Shown here in pieces: positions 17,253 to 27,680 of a stretch of 64,000 bases of DNA (the first letter of the stretch is position 1; every line of letters starts with the position of its first letter). The stretch covers positions 186,001 to 250,000 of the forward strand of contig CAZXJI010000001.1 of assembly GCA_964640955.1 (NCBI GenBank), in the 5' to 3' direction. The position numbers and the translations under genes are program-made. Origin of the DNA: CAXXOK01 sp964640955 (GTDB taxonomy: Bacteria > Bacillota > Clostridia > Christensenellales > Aristaeellaceae). The notes below the pieces were generated by a model. That model saw only the letters and a list, made by a program, of their open reading frames with translations, had not been told where the DNA came from and made no database searches.

Positions 17253-18664
17253 TATTCGTCCACCTCGCCGGAATCGTCGTCCTCTTCGATGGTGTTGTCG
17301 TGCAGATACTTGTCCAGCATATCGTCGCGGATACGCTTGAGCTCGTTGCGCGGCAGCATCGCCAGCAGCCCCCAGCCGATGTTGAGCGTCTCCTCGATGG
17401 GCCGGTTGGCCTGATAGCCCTGGGACACGTACTGCTTCTCGAACGCGTCGGCGAACGCCGCGTACTTCTTGTCCACGTCCGTCAGCGCCGCGTCGCCCAG
17501 GATCACGGCCAGCTCCTTGGCGTCCTTGCCGCGGGAATAGGCGGCGAACAGCTGGTTCATGGTCGCGGCGTGATCCTCGCGGGTCTTGCCCTTGCCGATG
17601 CCCTTGTCCTTGAGGCGGCTCAGCGACGGCATGACGTCGATGGGCGGCAGAATGCCCTTGCGGTACAGTTCGCGGCTCAGGATGATCTGCCCCTCGGTGA
17701 TGTACCCCGTCAGGTCGGGAATCGGGTGGGTCTTGTCGTCCTCGGGCATGGTGAGGATCGGGATCTGCGTAATGGAGCCCTTTTTGCCGATCACGCGGCC
17801 CGCCCGTTCGTAGATGCTGGCCAGATCGGTGTACAGGTAGCCGGGGTAGCCGCGGCGACCGGGCACTTCCTTGCGCGCGGCGGAAACCTCGCGCAGGGCT
17901 TCGGCGTAGTTGGTGATGTCGGTCAAAATGACCAGCACGTGCATGTCCTTTTCGTAGGCCAGGTACTCCGCGGCGGTCAGCGCCATGCGCGGCGTAGCGA
18001 TGCGCTCGATGGCCGGGTCGTTGGCCAGGTTCATGAACAGTACCGCGCGCTCGATGGCGCCCGTGCGGCGAAAGTCGCTGATGAAGTACTCGGCTTCCTC
18101 AAACGTGATGCCGATGGCGCCGAACACCACGGCGAACTTCTCGTTGGCGCCCAGCACCTTGGCCTGGCGGGCGATCTGCGTGGCCAGCTGCGCGTGGGGC
18201 AGGCCGTTACCGGAGAACACCGGCAGCTTCTGGCCGCGGACGAGGGTATTCAGCCCGTCGATGGCGCTGATGCCGGTCTGGATGAACTCGTTGGGGTAGT
18301 CGCGCGCCGCGGGGTTGAGCGGCTCGCCGTTGATATCCATGCGCTTTTCGGGGATCAGCGCGGGGCCACCGTCGCGGGGGTTGCCCATGCCGTCGAAAAC
18401 GCGGCCGAGCAGCTCCATGCTCACGCCCAGCTCGATGGAGTGGCCCAGGAAGCGCGCGGACGCCGTTTCGATCTGCAGGCCGTTGCTGCTTTCAAACAGC
18501 TGCACCAGCGCGCGGTGGCCGTCCACCTCCAGCACTTTGCCGCGCCGGAGTTCGCCGTTCTGCTGGCGGATCTCCACCAGTTCGTTGTAGGTTACGCCCT
18601 CCACCTGATCCACGAGCATCAGGGGGCCGACGACCTCCTTAATGGTGCGGTATTCTTTCAGCAT
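17252..18664 (-). CDS. ntpB: V-type ATP synthase subunit B
   Basis: A 470-residue non-catalytic head subunit, full length for the family. The start KEYRTIKEVVGPLMLVDQVEGV and the central PVFSGNGLPHAQLATQIARQA, where the Walker A lysine is naturally missing, identify it as B. The acidic tail (EEDDDSGEVDE) is slightly extended. It lies three bases after subunit A. Confidence 0.97.
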   Translation of the reverse strand: MLKEYRTIKEVVGPLMLVDQVEGVTYNELVEIRQQNGELRRGKVLEVDGHRALVQLFESSNGLQIETASARFLGHSIELGVSMELLGRVFDGMGNPRDGGPALIPEKRMDINGEPLNPAARDYPNEFIQTGISAIDGLNTLVRGQKLPVFSGNGLPHAQLATQIARQAKVLGANEKFAVVFGAIGITFEEAEYFISDFRRTGAIERAVLFMNLANDPAIERIATPRMALTAAEYLAYEKDMHVLVILTDITNYAEALREVSAARKEVPGRRGYPGYLYTDLASIYERAGRVIGKKGSITQIPILTMPEDDKTHPIPDLTGYITEGQIILSRELYRKGILPPIDVMPSLSRLKDKGIGKGKTREDHAATMNQLFAAYSRGKDAKELAVILGDAALTDVDKKYAAFADAFEKQYVSQGYQANRPIEETLNIGWGLLAMLPRNELKRIRDDMLDKYLHDNTIEEDDDSGEVDE

Positions 18665-18667
18665 CGC

Positions 18668-20434
<1,767 letters not shown>

Positions 20435-20437
20435 GCC

Positions 20438-20782
20438 TTACCCTTCTTTCTGACTATCGTTGTTGCCGAATAAAATGTCCGCGCCGATGGCTTTCTCCAC
20501 GTTGGCCCGGACGCGCGCCATGGCGTAGCCGCCGGCGCCCGTGCTGCCCGGTATGGGGATGATCGCCACCTGCGGGTCGCCCCGGTAGCGTAAGAGCGCT
20601 TCCGGCGCCTGTCTGGCGGCGTTTTCGGTAATGAATATCACGCGCACGCCCTGCCTGCTCAGGGTAAACAGCGCCCGCGTGGTTTCCTCCGGCGTTTCGG
20701 TGGGGATGACCGTCATGCCGACGGCCTTGAAGCAGAGCACCGCGTCGCGCTCGCCCACCGCGCCCATGGCGATTTCAGCCAT
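20438..20782 (-). CDS. ntpG: V-type ATP synthase subunit F
   Basis: A 114-residue F-type (NtpG) subunit that sits on the central stalk with D. The Rossmann-like start (VGERDAVLCFKAVGM) and RVIFITENAA are typical. Its start overlaps the end of subunit C by eight bases and it precedes subunit A, as in other ntp operons. Confidence 0.9.
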   Translation of the reverse strand: MAEIAMGAVGERDAVLCFKAVGMTVIPTETPEETTRALFTLSRQGVRVIFITENAARQAPEALLRYRGDPQVAIIPIPGSTGAGGYAMARVRANVEKAIGADILFGNNDSQKEG

Positions 20783-21755
20783 TCAGGTCACGCATCCTTT
20801 CCGCCACGGCCGCGGGCGTGAAGCCGTTGAGCTTGCCCGCCATAATCAGCCGCACGTCGGTCGCCTCCCGCTGCTTTTGCAAAAGGAAGCTCAGCAGGAT
20901 CTCCAGCGAAGCCGAATCGTACCGGTAGGGGCGCATGAGGCCGTACAGATAGTCGTCGGCGACCTTTTCCAGGTAAGGCAGCTTCGCCGCGTCCACCGTG
21001 GCGCCGAGCGCCGCCTGGTACACCGCGACGCCGTAGCGCCGAAGCAGCCGCGCCAGCCGCTCACTTTCGCCGAAGGCGGCCGCCATCGCCTTTACGTTCA
21101 CCTCGCCGCCCGGCAGCGCCACGGTCGTAAAGAACGCCGCGTCCTTGCCCATGGCCTTGAGGCGCAGAAGCATGATCACGTTCTGCAGGTCGGCCTTGGC
21201 GCGGAAGTACTTCCCCGCCGCCTCCGTATCCCGGGCCCGGGACAGGTTTTGGAAGATCTGGCGGTACATCGCCTGATCGATCAGCGTATCCACGAGCATG
21301 GGGTCAAACTTGACCGCGCTGCGCTTTTCAAGCGTTTCCATGGCGGCCTTGAGCTCCGCCGGCAGCGGCGCGTAGGCGTGGTCGGCCACGCAGTGGCGCA
21401 GCTTCTCCGCGGGGATGGTGCCGCAGGCCGATAAAAACTGCGGCTTTTGCGCCAGATGCCGGGATTTGAACAGCACTTTCAGGTTATGCGCGTCGTAGCG
21501 CAGCACAAAGCAGTCCGTAATCAGCGGCGCGGGTGTCACCGCGCGGATCAGACGGCACGCGGTCAACACGTGCCGGTCGGCCGCCGCCTGAAAATCGGTC
21601 GTATCGGCCGCGGCAAAGCCGATGTCACTCAGCGTGCGAAGCGCGTCCTGATAATCGGGCGCGGACAACAATCTGTCGAGCTGGGAAGGCCTGAGCGCCG
21701 TGCGCTTGAGCACGCCTACCCTACCGCACGCGTAGGAAATGCTGGGTTGCGGCAT
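20775..21755 (-). CDS. ntpC: V-type ATP synthase subunit C
   Basis: A 326-residue V0D/AC39-type subunit linking the central stalk to the membrane ring. It is largely helical, with the family's YACGRVGVL start, RYDAHNLKVLFK and LRRYGVAVYQAAL. AAAGGAGGT precedes the ATG. The position between E and F supports the call. Confidence 0.92.
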   Translation of the reverse strand: MPQPSISYACGRVGVLKRTALRPSQLDRLLSAPDYQDALRTLSDIGFAAADTTDFQAAADRHVLTACRLIRAVTPAPLITDCFVLRYDAHNLKVLFKSRHLAQKPQFLSACGTIPAEKLRHCVADHAYAPLPAELKAAMETLEKRSAVKFDPMLVDTLIDQAMYRQIFQNLSRARDTEAAGKYFRAKADLQNVIMLLRLKAMGKDAAFFTTVALPGGEVNVKAMAAAFGESERLARLLRRYGVAVYQAALGATVDAAKLPYLEKVADDYLYGLMRPYRYDSASLEILLSFLLQKQREATDVRLIMAGKLNGFTPAAVAERMRDLNG

Positions 21756-21789
21756 TGCCGGACCTCCTTTCCGTATCGTTCATCATCGG

Positions 21790-22389
21790 TTACAGCTCGC
21801 CGAACAGCGTCGTCGCCACCTGCTGCTCCAGCCCCGCGCGGGCCTCCTCCAGCAGGGCGTCGAAGGTGCAGCGGATTTCCGCGCCGCCGCCCGAGAGCAC
21901 GACGCCCGCGCAGCCTTCGCGTTTCCCGGCCGCAAGCGTCAGTTTGCCGGGCTTGCCGGCCTTTTGAAGCGCTTCGTTCGCCTCCGCCGGGAACGCCGCG
22001 TCGAACCAATCCGCGGCCTGCGCGCCCACGATCAGCGTTTCGCCGCCCGCGGCGCATTCGGCGATCTGCCTTAGGAAAAACGCGCGTTTTTCCGCGGCGG
22101 GCGCGTCGGTAAGCCTGCGGTAGGCCAGGTCGAACGCCTCGTCGATGAGCGCCCGCTTCTTGCCCAGCAGGGCCTTACGGTCGTCCAGCTCCGCCATGCG
22201 CAGCATGCGTTGCCCCAGCGCCTCGCTGTCGCGCTCGGCCTGCGAAACCATGGTCTTGTGCATTCCCTCGATCTTCTCGCGGGAAGCGGCCTTGAGTTCC
22301 TCGGCCTTCTTTTGCGCGTCGGCGAGCGCCTGGGCCGCGGAGGCCCGGGCGTCCTCTTCGATTTTGACCAGAATGGCCTCTGCGTTCAT
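21790..22389 (-). CDS. ntpE: V-type ATP synthase subunit E
   Basis: A 199-residue peripheral-stalk subunit. A long N-terminal coiled-coil (about 1-85; Ala, Glu and Lys rich) is followed by a globular alpha/beta domain. It pairs with the H/G subunit to form the stator. The sequence itself is weakly conserved; gene order makes the call firm. Confidence 0.88.
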   Translation of the reverse strand: MNAEAILVKIEEDARASAAQALADAQKKAEELKAASREKIEGMHKTMVSQAERDSEALGQRMLRMAELDDRKALLGKKRALIDEAFDLAYRRLTDAPAAEKRAFFLRQIAECAAGGETLIVGAQAADWFDAAFPAEANEALQKAGKPGKLTLAAGKREGCAGVVLSGGGAEIRCTFDALLEEARAGLEQQVATTLFGEL

Positions 22390-22399
22390 GCTTCGCTCC

Positions 22400-22873
22400 T
22401 TACAGCTTGATGGCGTTGACGACCAGGAAGCTCACCAGCAGCGAAAGCACCGCGTAGGTTTCCACCATAACGGTCATGGTGATGCCCTTGCCGCTCATGT
22501 CGGGGCGCTGGCCGGTCATGATCATGGCGGCGGCGGCCACCTTGCCCTGCTTGACGCCGGAGAAGTAGCCCACCAGGCCGATGGGCAGGCAGCCCATCAG
22601 GATCCCCAGGCCCTGGTAGAGCTCCACGGCCTTCATGGCGCCGCCCAGGACGTTGGTGTTGATCAGCACGATGACCGCGATCAGGAAGCCGTAGATGCCC
22701 TGCGTCGCGGGAAGCAGCTGCAGAACCAGCAACTTGCTGTTGACCTCGGGGTTTTCGGTGGAGACGCCGGCAGAGGTTTCGCCGGCGATGCCGACGCCCG
22801 CGCTGGAGCCCATACCCGCGCCGATCACCGCGATCGCCGCGCCAAGGAGTGCCAAAACCTGACCGATAGACAT
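22400..22873 (-). CDS. ntpK: V-type ATP synthase subunit K (rotor ring, Na+ type)
   Basis: A 157-residue double-hairpin proteolipid with four membrane helices. The ion site can be read directly: Leu54, Thr57, Gln58 and Tyr61 in LPATQGIY, Gln109 in SGVKQGK, and Glu138 with Tyr140 in MVETYAV. These correspond to the Na+ ligands described for E. hirae NtpK (Leu61, Thr64, Gln65, Tyr68, Gln110, Glu139). The first hairpin has no carboxylate, as in that family. Na+ rather than H+ coupling is therefore predicted. Confidence 0.95.
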   Translation of the reverse strand: MSIGQVLALLGAAIAVIGAGMGSSAGVGIAGETSAGVSTENPEVNSKLLVLQLLPATQGIYGFLIAVIVLINTNVLGGAMKAVELYQGLGILMGCLPIGLVGYFSGVKQGKVAAAAMIMTGQRPDMSGKGITMTVMVETYAVLSLLVSFLVVNAIKL

Positions 22874-22927
22874 AATGAGGTCCCTCCTACATCAATGAAT
22901 GGTGTTGTTTAGGAAGATATCTTCACA

Positions 22928-24838
22928 TCAGGAATCCGATTCCGTGATGTAAACATAACGGTTGGTCTGCGTAAGCGGCATAAAGGGCTTGCCGCCGTCC
23001 TCGTAAAACTTGCCGAAAAACTCGATGTACTGAAGCCGGCAGGAATGCACGTACGCGCCCAGCGTGTTGATGGCGAGGTTGAACAGGTGCCCGCCCACGA
23101 ACAGCACCGCGCCGATCACCCAGCCCACCGGCCCGGCGGAAAACACCATGTTCACCAGAATGTTGATGACCATGCCGATGACGCCGGTCGCCAGCCCCAT
23201 GCCGAACAGACGCATGTAGCTCAACAGGTCGCTGACCCAGCTGGTAACGCCGTAGAGCGCGCCCAGGCCGCTGATGAGCCGCTTGAAAGGGTTTTTGCTC
23301 TTCGCGCGTCCCGCCGTCACCAAAATGATCGCCGCGCCGGCCAGGGCGACCCACTTGCCCGCCGCGGGGGCGACCAGCATCAGCCCCAGGCCCACGACCA
23401 GCATGAACCAGCTCAGCTGGTCGCATACCGCGTCCAGCGGCTTGCCGCGCTTAATGTTCATGTAGGCCGCCACGCCCAGGCCCGTGAACAGGTGCACCGC
23501 GCCCAGCGCGATGCAGACCATCATCACGGGCATCGCGTTGTTCATGGGATCGAACACCGACGGCATCGGCGCGAAGCCGAACCAGCTGTTGTACATCGCG
23601 CCCCAGAACACGGTCGCGATTCCCCCCGCCGTCAGAAGCCACAACAGCCGCCTCGTGCCCGGCGCGGGTTTCAGGAACTTGATCATCAGCGGCATCAGGA
23701 TCGCCATCATCAGCCCGTATCCGGCGTCGGAGATCATCATGCCCATGAAGTTGACGAAGAAGGGCATCATGATCGCCGTGGGGTCGATGCCGCCCGGCGC
23801 GGGCAGCGAGTAGCCGGACACTACCGACTCGAACGGCCGCATCGCGGGCGCGTTGTGCAGAAGCACCGGAGGCTCCTCGCCCTCGGCGGGATCGTAAAAC
23901 TCCAGGGCGACCGTCGGCGAAACGGCCTTCAGCTTGCGCTCGATGGTTTCGGTCATGGGCGCGGGCACCCAGCCCTGCAAAAAGAACGTCCGTTCCGAAA
24001 CCGAGAAGTTCTTGGCCGCTAGCAGCCGCGCCCGCCGGGATTGAAGAATGTCGAACAATTGTCGGAGCGCCGGAAGCTCGCCGGCCAGCGCCGCCGTGCG
24101 TGCGGTTACGTCGCGCTGCTTTTCGTCGATCTGCGTTTCTTCGGCGGCAAGCTCGCTCAGACGGTCCCGCGCCGAGAGCGGCGAGGGGGGCAGCGTGACG
24201 GGCGCGAAGCCGCCTTCCTTCAGTTTTTGCGCCACGTCGCCTTCGCACGAACGGTGCAAAAGCACATACACGTATACCTGATCCCGCTGTTCGGACACCG
24301 CTTCAAGCTCGCACAGCCCGCCCAGCGTTCCCTCCGCCTGCCACTTTTCCAGCGACGCCTTGGGCACGGTGCCCAGCATCGCCACGGTGTTGCGGGTGGA
24401 GCGCACATCGTCCGGAGCCAGCGGAAAGCCGCTCCAGGGTGCCAGCTGCTCGCGCGTAGCCTGGATGCGGGCGCTCTGGCCCCGCAGGTCGCCGGCCTCG
24501 CGTTCCAGCGCCTCCAGCGCCTCGACGGTCTTCATCAGCTCCGCCCGACGGCCGAGCACCGCCTGCGCTTCCTTTTCGTCGATGGAAGGCTTGTCGGCCA
24601 TGAAGGGCTTTTTGACCGTATCGTAGCGGTTCAGCTTGCCGATGGCCCAGCCTACGCGGGTCAGATGGTCCTCCATGGAAGGCAGTTCGGCCTCCCCGCC
24701 GGCTTTGTTAAAGGTCACATCCTCGGAGTCCGAGGGAAGCAGATGGAAGCAGCCAAGCTTCTGGATGGCGTAGAGCAGCCTGTGCCTGTCCTGAGCCAGG
24801 GCCAGCATGTCCACATGCTTCATTTCAACGATCGCCAT
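22928..24838 (-). CDS. ntpI: V-type ATP synthase subunit I
   Basis: A 636-residue membrane stator (a-type subunit) with the ion half-channels. The N-terminal soluble arm with coiled coils spans about 1-330. About seven or eight membrane helices follow, with PFFVNFMGMMISDAGYGLMM and YMRLFGMGLATGVIGMV as family landmarks. Its start overlaps the end of the H/G gene by 14 bases. Confidence 0.95.
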   Translation of the reverse strand: MAIVEMKHVDMLALAQDRHRLLYAIQKLGCFHLLPSDSEDVTFNKAGGEAELPSMEDHLTRVGWAIGKLNRYDTVKKPFMADKPSIDEKEAQAVLGRRAELMKTVEALEALEREAGDLRGQSARIQATREQLAPWSGFPLAPDDVRSTRNTVAMLGTVPKASLEKWQAEGTLGGLCELEAVSEQRDQVYVYVLLHRSCEGDVAQKLKEGGFAPVTLPPSPLSARDRLSELAAEETQIDEKQRDVTARTAALAGELPALRQLFDILQSRRARLLAAKNFSVSERTFFLQGWVPAPMTETIERKLKAVSPTVALEFYDPAEGEEPPVLLHNAPAMRPFESVVSGYSLPAPGGIDPTAIMMPFFVNFMGMMISDAGYGLMMAILMPLMIKFLKPAPGTRRLLWLLTAGGIATVFWGAMYNSWFGFAPMPSVFDPMNNAMPVMMVCIALGAVHLFTGLGVAAYMNIKRGKPLDAVCDQLSWFMLVVGLGLMLVAPAAGKWVALAGAAIILVTAGRAKSKNPFKRLISGLGALYGVTSWVSDLLSYMRLFGMGLATGVIGMVINILVNMVFSAGPVGWVIGAVLFVGGHLFNLAINTLGAYVHSCRLQYIEFFGKFYEDGGKPFMPLTQTNRYVYITESDS

Positions 24839-25148
24839 CGTTCCAAACCCTTTCGACTATCGCCTGCGCCGCGTCCGAAAGCTTCGCGCGCGCGCTTTGA
24901 AGCACCGCTTCCTGCGCCTGCTCCGCCTGCGGGCGGCCCGCCGCGATCTGCGCGGCGACGCTCTCCCGCTTTTCTTCCAATATACTCTGGTACATCGCCC
25001 GGTGCTCCAGCGCCACGGCGCGCTCGTTTGCGGCGATCTGCTCCTGCGTGTTCTTGATCAGCTCGCGGGCGTCCTTCTGCGCTTCCTGAATCAGTTGATC
25101 GGCTTTTTCCTCGGCGGTCTGCACCGCCTGAAACAATTCCCGTGCCAT
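24825..25148 (-). CDS. ntpF: V-type ATP synthase subunit H/G (NtpF-like stator)
   Basis: A 107-residue, almost wholly helical, Ala/Glu/Gln-rich coiled-coil protein. It forms the peripheral stalk with subunit E. Low sequence conservation means the call rests mainly on length, coiled-coil character and first place in the ntp gene order. GAAAGGGAG precedes the ATG. Only 24 bases separate it from upp, so it is probably read from the upp promoter. Confidence 0.85.
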   Translation of the reverse strand: MARELFQAVQTAEEKADQLIQEAQKDARELIKNTQEQIAANERAVALEHRAMYQSILEEKRESVAAQIAAGRPQAEQAQEAVLQSARAKLSDAAQAIVERVWNDGDR

Positions 25149-25172
25149 GCTTGGCTCCCTTTCTTGGGTCGC

Positions 25173-25802
25173 TTATTTCGTGCCGAACAGGCGGTCGCCC
25201 GCGTCGCCCAGCCCCGGGACGATGTAGCCGTGCTCGTTGAGCCTCTCGTCCTTGGCGGCCACGTAAATATCCACGTCGGGATGATCGCGCTGGATGCGCG
25301 CGATGCCTTCCGGCGCGGCGATGAGGTTGACCAGGCGGATGAACTTGCAGTTGCGTTCCTTGATGAACGAAATGGCCGCCGAGGCGCTGCCGCCGGTGGC
25401 GAGCATGGGATCCAGCACGATCAGCTCGCGGTTCTCGCTGTCCACGGGCAGCTTGCAGTAATACTCCACCGGCTCCAGCGTCACCGGGTCGCGGTACAGG
25501 CCGATGTGGCCGATGCGCGCCGCGGGAATCAGCTTGGTCACGCCGTCCACCATGCCCAGGCCCGCGCGCAGGATGGGCACGATGCCGATTTTCTTGCCGC
25601 TGAGCATCCGGGTCTTGGTTTTGCAGATCGGCGTTTCCACCTCCACCTCCTCGGTGGGCAGGTCGCGGGTGACCTCGTAGACCATGAGCATGGATATTTC
25701 CTCCAGCAGCTCGCGGAACTCCTTGGCGCCGGTTTCCTTGTTGCGCATGATGCTCAACTTGTGCTGTATGAGCGGATGATCCAAAACGTGTACGGTGCTC
25801 AA
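25173..25802 (-). CDS. upp: Uracil phosphoribosyltransferase
   Basis: A 209-residue UPRT that makes UMP from uracil and PRPP. The PRPP loop LDPMLATGGSASAAI (about 130-145) and the uracil-site GDAGDRLFGTK end are typical. The start is TTG, supported by AAAGGAGG seven bases before it. It is the first gene of the transcript that continues into the V-ATPase genes; upp also precedes the F-ATPase operon in Bacillus. A GC-rich foldable leader (25815-25875) lies upstream but I see no PyrR-binding consensus. Confidence 0.95.
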   Translation of the reverse strand: MSTVHVLDHPLIQHKLSIMRNKETGAKEFRELLEEISMLMVYEVTRDLPTEEVEVETPICKTKTRMLSGKKIGIVPILRAGLGMVDGVTKLIPAARIGHIGLYRDPVTLEPVEYYCKLPVDSENRELIVLDPMLATGGSASAAISFIKERNCKFIRLVNLIAAPEGIARIQRDHPDVDIYVAAKDERLNEHGYIVPGLGDAGDRLFGTK

Positions 25803-26056
25803 GCGACAACCTCCTTTGGACGGAAAAGGCGAGCATGGCGAAGCGCGTCCCCCGGGGGCGATGCTTCCGTCTGCCGAATATCATTCTTATTTATTTTATA
25901 CTAGTTGTCATGGCTTGGCAAGCCTCTTTTCGGCACAGTTTTCCCCGCCGCGGACGGGCCCGGAAGGGCGCCGCGGCGCCGCAGGCAAGACAAACGGGCA
26001 TGCCGGGGCCCCCTTCCGTTCAGCGCATCTTTTTCTGCACTATGAAATATGTTTAT

Positions 26057-26092
26057 GGCCGCCGCCCGTTTCCAAAGAAACGGGCGGCGGCC
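26057..26092 (-). terminator. 16-bp perfect hairpin after the AraC-type gene
   Basis: GGCCGCCGCCCGTTTC is mirrored exactly at 26077-26092 around a CAAA loop, 39 bases after the minus-strand stop at 26131. No U-run follows. The rest of the 25803-26130 gap holds the upp leader and an AT-rich likely promoter near 25895-25920 (TATAAA with TTGCCA). Confidence 0.6.
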
Positions 26093-26130
26093 GGTGGCGT
26101 TTGGTTGTATTTCTTCTGTTTTTCGTTCGT

Positions 26131-27015
26131 CTATTTGCGCTTTACGGGCACCAGCTCCATGTAGCCGCGGCTGCCGACCGGTTCCAGCTGGATGCGGGGG
26201 TTGTCCCGATCCCACGCGTACCCGGCGCTTGCCGGATCGAAGCGTTTGATCGCCTCCCACACCTCGCCGATGGCCGAACGGAATACCGCCTCCTCGAACG
26301 GCTCGCCCCTGAACATCAGGTACGTCGCCGCGGGCAGGTCGATCACTTCCATGCCCTCGGGAACGGGGCCGTCGTAGTCCGCCGCCATTTCCACGCCCTG
26401 TACGTACTCGGACGTGCCGGGGCTTATGTAGCGCTTCGGCAGCCACATCCCCACCGGTTCGCCCAGCGCGGAGCGGATGCTCAGAAGCAGGCCCCATATC
26501 TCGCAGCCCACCTCTTCGCAGTACGCGAAGTACTCCGTCGCCGCCTTCCCGCGCTTGATCAGCACCCTGCGGGCCGGTTTTTCCACCGGTTGAACGAACA
26601 CCGTTTTTACCGTCTGCTCCATTTGCATGCGTTCCTCCTCTTCCTCGGCTATCGTCTGGACTCCGTAAGGGGTGAACAAGTACAGGGGAACGGGGTTTTT
26701 GGCGTACTCCCGCGGATTGCAGCCAAACTCGCGATAAAACGCGCGCTGGTAGCCGTCCACGCTGCCGAAGCCGTGGGCGAAGGCCGTGTCGGTCACGCTG
26801 GTTCCGTCGTCCCTCAGCGACAGCGCGGACCTGGCCAGCCGAAGCCGCCGGATGTATTCCGCCGGCGTTCGGCCCAGCCATTGCACGAACAGCCGGTGCG
26901 CATACCACGGAGAGTAGCGCGACGCCTTCGAAAGGTCGCTCAGCGTGATCTCCTCGCACAGGTGCGCGGCAATGTAGTCCTGCATCCGCTGCACGGCCGA
27001 AACCTGCTCCTCCAT
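26131..27015 (-). CDS. AraC family regulator with GyrI-like effector domain
   Basis: A 294-residue regulator. Residues 1-105 are an AraC DNA-binding domain with two helix-turn-helix units (LSDLSKASRYSPWYAHRLF; VTDTAFAHGFGSVDGYQRAF). Residues 130-294 are a GyrI-like small-molecule-binding domain (YFAYCEEVGCEIWG; LPAATYLMFRG). This is the SoxS/Rob-like layout that usually senses toxic or aromatic compounds. GGGGGAGGG precedes the ATG. It diverges from the GntR-ABC module, so either could be its target, but no operator was identified. Confidence 0.88.
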   Translation of the reverse strand: MEEQVSAVQRMQDYIAAHLCEEITLSDLSKASRYSPWYAHRLFVQWLGRTPAEYIRRLRLARSALSLRDDGTSVTDTAFAHGFGSVDGYQRAFYREFGCNPREYAKNPVPLYLFTPYGVQTIAEEEEERMQMEQTVKTVFVQPVEKPARRVLIKRGKAATEYFAYCEEVGCEIWGLLLSIRSALGEPVGMWLPKRYISPGTSEYVQGVEMAADYDGPVPEGMEVIDLPAATYLMFRGEPFEEAVFRSAIGEVWEAIKRFDPASAGYAWDRDNPRIQLEPVGSRGYMELVPVKRK

Positions 27016-27136
27016 CTCCGTCCCTCCCCCTTACGTTTACAGCATACGGGATGCGCGCCCCGCCACGCTCGACTATTCTTGCCATGTTGCCGCTACCGCT
27101 TCGTCTGGTAGAATTGTAACATATTCGGAAAACCGC

Positions 27137-27190
27137 TTGCTTTTTGAGGGGAATCGGCTATAATGCAAGTGTACTAATACGCGTGGTACG
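27137..27190 (+). promoter_or_regulatory. Promoter and candidate operator of the GntR-ABC module
   Basis: TTGCTT (27137-27142) and TATAAT (27159-27164) are 16 bases apart. AGTGTAC (27168-27174) and GGTAC (27185-27189) flank an 11-base spacer between the -10 and the ribosome site. This is a plausible operator for the GntR protein (inference). Confidence 0.6.
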
Positions 27191-27209
27191 ATTAAGAAAG
27201 GAAAAGGCC

Positions 27210-27680
27210 ATGTTTCAGATTGATCGCTTTGGAAGGCAACCCATTTACGAGCAGATCATCGAGCAGGTGGAGCAGCTCGTCGCCTCCGGCGTTCTCCGCC
27301 CCGACGATCAGCTCCCCAGCGTGCGCGCGCTCAGCCAAACGCTGTCGGCCAACCCCAACACCCTGCAAAAGGCGTATACGGAGCTCGAACGCCGCGGGGT
27401 GACCACGGGCGTCCCCGGCAGCGGCCGCTACATCAGCAAGGATGCGCCGCGCATCGTGCTCGAGAGCATGGAGGCGCTGCTTGCCGACATCTCCGCCCTC
27501 TGCCGCAAGCTCGCCCTGGCGGGCATCCCCAGGCAAAGGGTGACGGACGCGGTGACCGAGGCCTATGAGTCTCCGCCGCCCACGGCCGCGGCCATGCGCG
27601 CGCCGGAAACGACAGCCACGCCTCTCCCCACGACCGACGACGCGCCCCGGGGCGCGTCCGGAAAGGATGCAAAGCCGTGA
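27210..27680 (+). CDS. GntR family regulator (YtrA-like)
   Basis: A 156-residue short GntR protein. The winged-helix domain fills residues 8-75 (PIYEQIIEQVEQLVASGVL, LPSVRALSQTLSANPNTLQKAY). A short helical dimer part follows, then a disordered Pro/Thr/Ala-rich tail of about 35 residues that is unusual for the YtrA group. AAAGGAAAAGG precedes the ATG. Its stop overlaps the GTG of the ABC ATPase gene, a standard layout in which the repressor controls its own transporter operon. Confidence 0.9.
   Translation: MFQIDRFGRQPIYEQIIEQVEQLVASGVLRPDDQLPSVRALSQTLSANPNTLQKAYTELERRGVTTGVPGSGRYISKDAPRIVLESMEALLADISALCRKLALAGIPRQRVTDAVTEAYESPPPTAAAMRAPETTATPLPTTDDAPRGASGKDAKP

Noticed and set aside
25815..25875. 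Possible PyrR attenuator or riboswitch in the upp leader
   Set aside because: The region can fold, but the PyrR binding-loop consensus is not visible and there is no terminator with a U-run before upp.
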